The notes beneath the pieces were generated by a model that was given only the letters and a program-made list of their open reading frames with translations, made no database searches and was not told the origin of the DNA. A program made the position numbers and the translations under genes. A stretch of DNA of 14,896 nucleotides from an uncultured Collinsella sp. Lineage in GTDB: Bacteria > Actinomycetota > Coriobacteriia > Coriobacteriales > Coriobacteriaceae. Of this stretch, positions 1 through 5,723 are shown piece by piece. The stretch's first letter is position 1. Every line of letters begins with the position of its first letter. The stretch covers positions 1 to 14,896 of the forward strand of contig CABTWP010000046.1 of NCBI GenBank assembly GCA_902488525.1, read 5' to 3'.

Positions 1-59
1 TCACGCACGCCGACCAACACATCAACAAACAGCAAGAACATCAACCTATTGGAGAAGCT

Positions 60-950
60 ATGACAATCCACCAAGGCGAAAAAGGGCATACGAAAAGCAT
101 TCTGGATGCCCGCATTGAGCGAGCATATGCAAACGAATATGACGCCGCCTTTGCCGCCGCGACCATAAAGAACTACGCGTCGCTACCGCTCGCGACGATC
201 TTGGCCGACCACCCTCAACTGCTGAAGCGCTGCACAAAGATCATGGGCGACCCCGACATTCGCAAGCTGACAGACCCCTATGCCCCAAAACGCGACAACG
301 ATTCGTACGTTCTTACCGTAGGCTGCCTAGCCCATATGCTTACGGCGCTCGACACGAAACTCAAGCTCGAATGGGAACCCGACGAGCGTCATGAACTCGA
401 AAGTAAGCGGAACACCCTGCGCACCGCACTGTTCCTTCCGTTGGACGGCCTCAAGCGCTGCAACGTCGAGCTCAATACACAGGCGCGGCAAAAGCCCGGG
501 ACCACGGGGCAGAAAACTCCAAGACCCCATGCGGCCATCGTCGACCGCAACCGATATAACCGCATGACCGCGCACTTTTCCGCCGAGGGAGCAGCCATAA
601 GGACGCTGATCGACCTGCTGTGCCTTCTGAGCATCAACGAGCTATTTGAGGGCTATCTCGCCCTTGTTCCCGCGACGGCACCCAAGTCGGTAGCAAAGAT
701 CATCGAAACCTGCAGACGCCAGTTTGAGCGCCATCGCAATGGCAGCGAGATGAACGCCAGCATCGCGCAGTACTACGCGGCTCATTACAAAAATGACGGA
801 TGTGCCCCTGTCGAGCATCAGCTGCGGCTCGCCTACACCACGCCCGTCGCAACGCTCCATCGCTTTGGAGTCCTTGGCGCTTGCGAGCCGCACGAACAGG
901 CAGCCCGCCCCACAACCGAGCTCGATCTCAGGCTCGGACGAACCCTGTAG
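60..950 (+). CDS. hypothetical protein, first gene of protease-ATPase operon
   Basis: A 296-residue protein of a family I do not recognise. The ATG at 60 follows a GGAGAAG ribosome binding site a few bases upstream, and the frame stays open to the TAG at 948-950. The protein looks mostly helical and soluble, with no signal peptide and no convincing membrane segment. A hydrophobic stretch near residues 180-200 is too mixed in charge to be a confident one. Residues 135-165 are basic and rich in Pro, Gly and Lys, which suggests a linker. It lies 63 nt upstream of a ClpP-like gene and in the same direction, so it is probably co-transcribed with that gene and the following VirD4-like ATPase. It could be an adaptor or substrate of that pair, or an accessory gene of a degraded conjugative element; sequence alone does not decide. 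Confidence is high that it is a gene and nil for its function. Confidence 0.8.
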   Translation: MTIHQGEKGHTKSILDARIERAYANEYDAAFAAATIKNYASLPLATILADHPQLLKRCTKIMGDPDIRKLTDPYAPKRDNDSYVLTVGCLAHMLTALDTKLKLEWEPDERHELESKRNTLRTALFLPLDGLKRCNVELNTQARQKPGTTGQKTPRPHAAIVDRNRYNRMTAHFSAEGAAIRTLIDLLCLLSINELFEGYLALVPATAPKSVAKIIETCRRQFERHRNGSEMNASIAQYYAAHYKNDGCAPVEHQLRLAYTTPVATLHRFGVLGACEPHEQAARPTTELDLRLGRTL

Positions 951-971
951 CCCGCCAGCCCCTCCGCGGGC
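950..971 (+). other. intercistronic hairpin
   Basis: A perfect 6-bp stem (GCCCGC at 950-955, GCGGGC at 966-971) with a 10-nt loop begins at the last base of the stop codon of the first gene. No U-tract follows, so it is not a standard intrinsic terminator. It might affect mRNA processing or stability between the first gene and the protease gene, or it may be a chance product of high GC. Confidence 0.3.
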
Positions 972-1013
972 AACAATCCTATTCCACAACACAACCAACA
1001 GAAAGGAGTCCTC

Positions 1014-1631
1014 ATGGACACCAATCATTCCCCCATCATCAGCCCCCTCACCATGCGTGAATCCGCCCGAGGTATCACGCTCACCAGCATTTACGATGAG
1101 ATGCTCGCCCGTCGCGAGCTCTCCGTCATGGGAAACATCGAAACCCCGATGGCCCACGACCTATGCCAGCAGATCCGCCTGCTCGATGCCACCGACCCCA
1201 GCCGCCCCATCACCATATTTGTCGCCAGCGCCGGCGGAAGCGTGCGATCGGGCCTTGCGATCTATGACGCCATGCGCCTCGCATCGTGCCCCATCCGCAC
1301 CGTTTGTCTGGAATTCGCCGCGTCCATGGGCGCCGTGATCTTTATGGGCGGCGACGATCGCCGTATGGCGCCCCATGCAGAGCTCATGATTCACGACCCG
1401 CTGATCCCCCAGGGGGCAGGCGGCTCGGCACTTGCGCTGCAAGAAACCAGCCGGCGTCTCATGCAGACCCGCAAGACCCTCACGCAAATCCTCTCGGACC
1501 GCAGCGGCCTCACGCCCAAGCGCATCCAGTCCCTCACTGCAAAAGACACCTACCTTTCGGCCGAGCGCGCCGTCGAGCTCGGCTTTGCCCACGAAATCCT
1601 CTCGACCACCAAGGAGGTCGCCCATGTCTAA
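1014..1631 (+). CDS. ClpP-like serine protease (S14 family)
   Basis: A 205-residue protein of the usual ClpP length. It aligns by eye with ClpP: the SAGGSV loop at 72-77 corresponds to SPGGxx, the catalytic Ser104 lies in FAASMGA, His127 lies in LMIHDP, and Asp178 precedes TYLSAERAVELG. The Ser-His-Asp triad is therefore intact. ClpP subunits form two stacked heptamers and degrade proteins fed to them by a AAA+ unfoldase such as ClpX or ClpC; a barrel here is expected from the family but not shown. The sequence diverges from housekeeping ClpP, and no clpX is beside it. Instead its stop codon overlaps a VirD4-like ATPase start (ATGTCTAA, 1624-1631), implying coupled translation. The ATG at 1014 has an AAGGAG site just upstream. 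I take it to be an accessory ClpP paralogue and have not given it the name clpP. Confidence 0.88.
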   Translation: MDTNHSPIISPLTMRESARGITLTSIYDEMLARRELSVMGNIETPMAHDLCQQIRLLDATDPSRPITIFVASAGGSVRSGLAIYDAMRLASCPIRTVCLEFAASMGAVIFMGGDDRRMAPHAELMIHDPLIPQGAGGSALALQETSRRLMQTRKTLTQILSDRSGLTPKRIQSLTAKDTYLSAERAVELGFAHEILSTTKEVAHV

Positions 1632-2928
1632 CCTCGCCAGCCGCCTCGCCGCATCTAAGTCCGCATCGTCCACCATCCTCGCCAAGGATCGAACGCTTTC
1701 CTGCGACACCCGCCAAACGGGACTCAACAACAACGCACTTGTGATCGGCCCCTCGGGAGCCGGCAAGACCCGAAACGTCCTCAAGCCCAACCTGCTGCAA
1801 ATGAACGCAAGCTACATCGTGCTCGACACCAAAGGCACGCTCTGTCGCGAAGTGGGACCCGTGCTGGCAGCCCACGGTTACCGCGTGCAATGTCTCAACT
1901 TCGCCGACCTCAACACCGTCCCGGCCCTTGCGCCCGGCGTCGAGCGCTGCGGCTACAACCCCCTGAGGCACATTCGCCGCAAGGCGGACGGCAGGCCCAA
2001 CCAGCAGGACATCCTCTCGGTGGCAAAGGCCATCTGCCCCATCGAGGACAACAACCAGCCTTTTTGGGATCATGCGGCGGCAAACCTGCTGTCGTGTCTT
2101 ATCGCCTACGTCACCGAACAGCTACCCGCCGACGAGCAGACGATCAGCTCGGTCATCAAGCTGATCGAGCACCTGCAGGACGGTGCCACGGCCCGATTGT
2201 TTGACGATCTGATCACGACCGACCCCCAAAGCTATGCCCTCTCGCTATGGCGGCGCTACGCCATTACGCAAAATGCCGAGCGCATGCACGCGAGCATCGT
2301 CGGCATCCTTGCCGAAAAGGTCATGTGTCTGGGATTCGACGGTGCGGCACAGCTCTATCGTGAGTGCCATCAGGTGGACTTCGCTTCCATGGGACACACC
2401 CCCTGCGCCCTGTTTGTAACCGTAAGCGATATTGACCGCAATCTCGATCCGCTGACCGGCCTCTTTATTACGCAAGCGTTTATGGGCCTCATTCGTGAGG
2501 CCGATAGGCAGCCCGACGGCAGCCTGCCCGTGCCCGTGCGCTTTATGCTCGATGACTTCGCAAATCTGCAGATCCCCCAGATCGACAACGTGCTCTCGAT
2601 TATCCGAAGCCGCAACATCTGGGCAACGCTGCTGCTGCAGTCGACCAACCAGCTCGATGCGCTCTATGGCGAGGCACGCGCACGCTCCATCATGGGCAAC
2701 TGCGACACGCATCTGGTGCTGGCGTTCCAGGATCCCGAGAGTGCCCGGGTGTTTTCCGACCGCGCCGACGCGCTGCCCAGCACGCTCATGGCAACGCCGA
2801 TCGATCGCTCGTGGCTCTTTGTACGCGGTCGCACTCCCGAACAGGTCGAGCGCTTTAGGCTCGAAGACCATCCGCTCTACGGGGAGCTGCCCGAGGCGCA
2901 GCGAGGCCATGCGGAGGCCGAGATCTAG
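1624..2928 (+). CDS. VirD4/TraG-like ATPase without N-terminal membrane domain
   Basis: I place the start at ATG 1624, giving 434 residues; AAGGAGG lies about 8 nt upstream and the start overlaps the protease stop codon. The frame is open further upstream, but that stretch runs inside the protease gene. Features: Walker A GPSGAGKT at 42-49, a VLDTKGTL motif near 66-73, a Walker B-like FMLDDF at 307-312, then a conserved IIRSRN...LLQSTNQL block and NCDTHLVLAFQDPESA. This is the RecA-like fold of type IV coupling proteins (VirD4/TraG/TraD), which pump DNA or protein at a membrane channel. Typical members have about 600 residues with N-terminal membrane helices; this one starts about 40 residues before Walker A and has none. 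The Walker B acid pair is Asp-Asp instead of the usual Asp-Glu. It may be a soluble motor working with the protease, or a remnant of a conjugative element. Confidence 0.85.
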   Translation: MSNLASRLAASKSASSTILAKDRTLSCDTRQTGLNNNALVIGPSGAGKTRNVLKPNLLQMNASYIVLDTKGTLCREVGPVLAAHGYRVQCLNFADLNTVPALAPGVERCGYNPLRHIRRKADGRPNQQDILSVAKAICPIEDNNQPFWDHAAANLLSCLIAYVTEQLPADEQTISSVIKLIEHLQDGATARLFDDLITTDPQSYALSLWRRYAITQNAERMHASIVGILAEKVMCLGFDGAAQLYRECHQVDFASMGHTPCALFVTVSDIDRNLDPLTGLFITQAFMGLIREADRQPDGSLPVPVRFMLDDFANLQIPQIDNVLSIIRSRNIWATLLLQSTNQLDALYGEARARSIMGNCDTHLVLAFQDPESARVFSDRADALPSTLMATPIDRSWLFVRGRTPEQVERFRLEDHPLYGELPEAQRGHAEAEI

Positions 2929-3006
2929 GCGCAGGGTTCTCGCAGCGCGCGACGCCCCGGCGATGTTCCACAAAGGCCGTGCGCCCCGGGACCACGGCAA
3001 AAGCAA

Positions 3007-3038
3007 AGGGGCCCGCATCCGATAGGATACGGGCCCCT
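3007..3038 (-). terminator. intrinsic terminator of pgi
   Basis: Arms GGGGCCCGCATCC (3008-3020) and GGATACGGGCCCC (3025-3037) close a 4-nt GATA loop. The single non-Watson-Crick position is a C-A mismatch in plus-strand RNA but a G-U wobble in minus-strand RNA. Reading the minus strand, the stem is followed by a T-rich run (TTTGCTTTTG). Both points indicate termination of pgi, although transcripts from the convergent ATPase gene could also pause here. Confidence 0.8.
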
Positions 3039-3070
3039 GACTATAAGGCGCGATACGTTAACAGCAGCGA

Positions 3071-4765
3071 CTACTTGCGATGCGCGCGATAGAACTCGAT
3101 GAGCGCCTGGGTCGAAGCGTCCTGCTCGGCCTTGGCGGCGTCGTCGTGGAAGGCCGGGGTGATCTGCTTGGCAAGCTGCTTGCCCAGCTCGACGCCCCAC
3201 TGGTCGTAGGAGTCGATGCCCCAGACCGTGCCCTCGACAAACGTGATGTGCTCGTACAGGGCGATGAGCTCGCCGAGTGCGAACGGGGTCAGCGTGTCGC
3301 CAAAGATCGAGGTCGTCGGACGGTTACCCTCAAAGCAGCGAGCCGGGACGATCTGCTCGGGCGTGCCCTCGGCACGAACCTCGTCGGCCGTCTTACCAAA
3401 GGCGAGCGCCTTGGTCTGGGCCAGGAAGTTGCCCAGGAACAGCTCGTGGACATCCTGGCCGCTGTCGGTCGCAGGGTTTGCGGTATTGGCGAAGGCGATG
3501 AAATCGGCCGGGACCACCACGGTGCCCTGGTGCAGCAGCTGGTAGAAGGCGTGCTGACCGTTGGTGCCGGGCTCGCCCCAGAAGATCTCACCGGTGTCGG
3601 AGGTCACGGCGCTGCCGTCCCAGCGGACATGCTTGCCGTTGGACTCCATGGTGAGCTGCTGCAGGTAGGCCGGGAAACGATGCAGGTACTGGCAGTACGG
3701 CAGCACGGCGTGGCTCTTGGAACCGAAGAAGTTGACGTACCAGACGTTGAGCAGGCCCATCAGCGCGACGGCGTTGTTCTCGAGCGGGGTATTGCAGAAG
3801 TACTCGTCGATGGCGTGGAAGCCCTCGAGGAACTGCTGGAAACGCTCGGGGCCGAGCACGACGATCAGCGACAGGCCCACGGCGGAGTCGACAGAATAGC
3901 GGCCGCCGACCCAGTTCCAGAAACCGAAGGCGTTGGCAGGGTCGATGCCGAAGGCCTCGACCTTCTCGAGCGCGGTGGAGACGGCGACGAAGTGCTTTGC
4001 CACGGCCTCGGCGTTCTGCTCATCGGAGCCGTCGATGGCGCCCTGAGCCTTGAGCTGCTCGAGCATCCAGGTCTTGACCTCGCGAGCGTTGGTGAGGGTC
4101 TCGAGCGTGGTGAAGGTCTTGGAGACGATGATCACGAGCGTGGTCTCGGGGTCCAAACCCTTAAGCTTCTCGGCCTGGTCGTTGGGATCGATGTTGGAGA
4201 TGTAGCGGCAGTCGATACCGGCGTCAGCATAGGGACGCAGAGCCTCGTAAGCCATGACCGGGCCCAGATCGGAGCCGCCGATGCCGATGGACACCAGGTG
4301 CTCGATCTTCTTGCCGGTAACGCCCTTCCACTCACCGGAGCGCACGCGCTCGGCGAAGGCATACATGCGGTCGAGGACCTCGTGCACGTCGGCGACGACG
4401 TCCTGGCCGTCGACAATGAGCTGGCCCTTCTCGCTTGCCGGGCGACGAAGCGCGGTGTGCAGGACGGCGCGGTCCTCGGTGGTGTTGATGTGCTCGCCGG
4501 AGAACATGGCGTCGCGGCGCTCCTCGAGCTTCACCTCGCGGGCAAGATCGCACAGCAGCTTGACGGTCTCATCGGTCACCAGGTTCTTGGACAGATCGAA
4601 GTGCAGGTCGCCGGCATCAAAGCTCAGCTTGTTCACGCGCTCCGCATCGGCAGCGAACCATGCCTTAAGGTCGATACCCTCGGCCTCGAGCTTCTCCTGA
4701 TGGGCCTCGAGCGCCTTCCAAGCGGCGGTCGACGTAGCGTCGATAGGTGCGGCAACAGTTGCCAT
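3071..4765 (-). CDS. pgi: glucose-6-phosphate isomerase
   Basis: A 564-residue cytoplasmic enzyme that interconverts glucose 6-phosphate and fructose 6-phosphate in glycolysis and gluconeogenesis. The family usually has about 550 residues, so it is full length. Sugar-phosphate binding motifs are GIGGSDLGP (161-169) and SKTFTTLET (215-223). The catalytic residues expected in the family are present: Glu374 in MESNGK, His405 in TNGQHAFYQ and Lys529 in DQWGVELGK. The start is ATG at 4765 because GAGGAGGAC lies immediately upstream; an ATG-equivalent nine codons earlier has no such site. A possible -10 (TAGAAT) lies at 4825-4830 without a good -35. A 7-bp hairpin sits in the leader, and an intrinsic terminator follows the stop. 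A 583-codon reading frame on the opposite strand is a by-product of codon bias. Confidence 0.98.
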   Translation of the reverse strand: MATVAAPIDATSTAAWKALEAHQEKLEAEGIDLKAWFAADAERVNKLSFDAGDLHFDLSKNLVTDETVKLLCDLAREVKLEERRDAMFSGEHINTTEDRAVLHTALRRPASEKGQLIVDGQDVVADVHEVLDRMYAFAERVRSGEWKGVTGKKIEHLVSIGIGGSDLGPVMAYEALRPYADAGIDCRYISNIDPNDQAEKLKGLDPETTLVIIVSKTFTTLETLTNAREVKTWMLEQLKAQGAIDGSDEQNAEAVAKHFVAVSTALEKVEAFGIDPANAFGFWNWVGGRYSVDSAVGLSLIVVLGPERFQQFLEGFHAIDEYFCNTPLENNAVALMGLLNVWYVNFFGSKSHAVLPYCQYLHRFPAYLQQLTMESNGKHVRWDGSAVTSDTGEIFWGEPGTNGQHAFYQLLHQGTVVVPADFIAFANTANPATDSGQDVHELFLGNFLAQTKALAFGKTADEVRAEGTPEQIVPARCFEGNRPTTSIFGDTLTPFALGELIALYEHITFVEGTVWGIDSYDQWGVELGKQLAKQITPAFHDDAAKAEQDASTQALIEFYRAHRK

Positions 4766-4784
4766 AGAGTCCTCCTCAGCATAC

Positions 4785-4806
4785 GGGCGCACGCCTCCAT
4801 GCGCCC
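4785..4806 (-). other. hairpin in pgi 5' leader
   Basis: A perfect 7-bp GC-rich stem, GGGCGCA (4785-4791) with TGCGCCC (4800-4806), encloses an 8-nt loop about 10 nt upstream of the pgi ribosome binding site. It does not itself cover the AGGAGG. It may stabilise the message. I see no riboswitch architecture around it. Confidence 0.35.
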
Positions 4807-4887
4807 GGACATTCAGATGCCACTATTCTAGCGCAGGTCAAGACTACAATCAGCGAGCGTTGCTAATCCGCCCCCAAACGGCAGCCG

Positions 4888-4952
4888 ATCAAAAAGGGAC
4901 AGGCTTATTTTGGCAGGTCAAACGCTTTACCAACCAAAAACCCGTCCTTTTA
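4888..4952. repeat. palindromic intergenic repeat, copy A
   Basis: Positions 4888-4918 hold a 31-bp unit that recurs inverted at 5614-5644 with 26 of 31 identical positions (my count). The unit is part of a longer imperfect inverted repeat: 4891-4918 pairs with 4929-4952 (AAAAGGGAC...TTTTGGCAGGT against ACCAACCAAAA...GTCCTTTT). Read on the minus strand it ends in CCCTTTTTGAT and could terminate transcription of the short dehydrogenase-like gene whose stop lies 10 nt away. It resembles REP-type palindromic repeats, but no associated transposase is in the window. Confidence 0.6.
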
Positions 4953-4961
4953 TGGCAAATA

Positions 4962-5537
4962 TTAGGCCGCGGCGCAGACGCTACCGAGCAACTCACGCAG
5001 AGGAGACCCGATGCCCTCCAGCAGTTCGGGCGCGATAATGGCAAAAACGGGAACCTCGCCGGTGCCCACGGCAGCAGGCACCTTGCCCTCCGAGACAATG
5101 CATCCATAAGGCACAAAGCCGTCTTCGCCGGCATCGAGCGCCGCCATGCGACGGGCGAGTTCGCGTGCAAAGCCAGCAGTATCGGCATCGCCGATCGCCA
5201 AGACAAAGTCCACGCCTTCGTCGGTCGCCAGGGCCACGGCTTCGTCGATCAGCTCGTCTCCCCCGTCGCCCTCAAACGAGCCGCAGTGGAAAAGCACACG
5301 CTCGAGTAGGGCTCGATCAAGCGAGCCGAGCGCCGCCGAGACGAGCTCATCGTGCGTATGTTTGTCACCGCCCAACACGACCAGCGCCTTGGTGCCACCG
5401 TAGTGAGCGACCAATCGTCCGCACCAGCGAGCCACGTCTCCATCCGCAACAAGGCGCGTCGGCATACCAAACCCATAATTGACCATCTTTTCCACAACCC
5501 TTCCGTGCGTATAGGCGGTATCAATCGTTAGGCTCAT
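4962..5537 (-). CDS. N-terminal half of iron-containing alcohol dehydrogenase-like protein
   Basis: A 191-residue protein resembling only the nucleotide-binding half of group III (iron-dependent) alcohol dehydrogenases. It has an NYGFGMPTRLV opening like the family's NPT region, a KALVVLGGD strand-turn near 50-58, and VDFVLAIGDADTAGFARELA near 109-128 where the family usually has GGGSxxD. The glycine-rich NAD motif is therefore degraded. The C-terminal helical domain with the metal-binding histidines is absent, and only repeat DNA and the pgi upstream region follow, so no frameshift would restore it. The ATG at 5537 lacks a strong ribosome binding site. The frame is intact with normal codon use, so it may be a small repurposed protein; a decaying fragment is also possible. 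Catalytic alcohol dehydrogenase activity is unlikely. Confidence 0.65.
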   Translation of the reverse strand: MSLTIDTAYTHGRVVEKMVNYGFGMPTRLVADGDVARWCGRLVAHYGGTKALVVLGGDKHTHDELVSAALGSLDRALLERVLFHCGSFEGDGGDELIDEAVALATDEGVDFVLAIGDADTAGFARELARRMAALDAGEDGFVPYGCIVSEGKVPAAVGTGEVPVFAIIAPELLEGIGSPLRELLGSVCAAA

Positions 5538-5613
5538 GCTACGAAGCGAGGTTTTCCGAGCTGTTTCGCGCTCTTTAGAGCTGCGTTAAAACCCAATCCA
5601 ACCGCACGACCAT

Positions 5614-5644
5614 ACCTACCAAAACAAACCAGTCCCTTTTTGAC
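5614..5644. repeat. palindromic intergenic repeat, copy B
   Basis: A 31-bp unit in opposite orientation to copy A (4888-4918); the shared core reads ACCTxCCAAAA, then CC.GTCCCTTTTTGA. Unlike copy A it has no close second arm, but an outer pair GTTAAAACC (5585-5593) and GGTTTTGAC (5646-5654) flanks it. It ends just upstream of the -35 box of the SOS polymerase gene. Confidence 0.55.
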
Positions 5645-5649
5645 AGGTT

Positions 5650-5678
5650 TTGACGATGTCCAGATGAGCGGGTATTAT
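5650..5678 (+). promoter_or_regulatory. sigma-70-type promoter of SOS polymerase operon
   Basis: A -35 box TTGACG (5650-5655) and a -10 box TATTAT (5673-5678) are separated by exactly 17 bp. The first LexA box begins at the base after the -10, so bound repressor would cover the expected transcription start. Confidence 0.75.
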
Positions 5679-5692
5679 CGAACAGATATTCG
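5679..5692 (+). promoter_or_regulatory. LexA (SOS) box 1
   Basis: CGAACAGATATTCG matches the Gram-positive LexA/DinR consensus CGAACRNRYGTTYG at 13 of 14 positions (A instead of G at position 10). The flanks extend the palindrome to ATCGAA...TTCGAT. It overlaps the predicted transcription start. Confidence 0.85.
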
Positions 5693-5695
5693 ATA

Positions 5696-5709
5696 AGAAC
5701 ATGTGTTTG
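5696..5709 (+). promoter_or_regulatory. LexA (SOS) box 2
   Basis: AGAACATGTGTTTG matches CGAACRNRYGTTYG at 13 of 14 positions (A instead of C at position 1). It starts 17 bp after the start of box 1, so the two dimers would sit about 1.6 helical turns apart. It ends before the ribosome binding site of the polymerase gene. Confidence 0.75.
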
Positions 5710-5723
5710 ATGAAAGGACACGG

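Noticed and set aside
1432..1623. N-terminal extension of the VirD4-like ATPase (64 codons upstream of ATG 1624)
   Set aside because: The extension lies entirely inside the protease gene, is rich in Ser/Pro/Arg as expected for an off-frame reading, and adds no membrane segment. ATG 1624 has the AAGGAGG site.
60..2928. Calling the first three genes an integrative conjugative element
   Set aside because: Only a coupling-protein-like ATPase is present. No relaxase, VirB4, integrase, excisionase or attachment repeat is visible, and base composition does not differ noticeably from the neighbouring pgi region.
3080..4831. A 583-codon open frame on the plus strand opposite pgi
   Set aside because: It is antisense to a fully conserved enzyme, has a repetitive Val/Leu/Gly/Asp composition typical of the reverse complement of GC-rich codons, and has no ribosome binding site or recognisable domain.
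5703..5723. GTG 5703 as start of the Y-family polymerase
   Set aside because: It falls within LexA box 2 and has no ribosome binding site, while ATG 5724 has AAAGGA at good spacing directly before the family homology.
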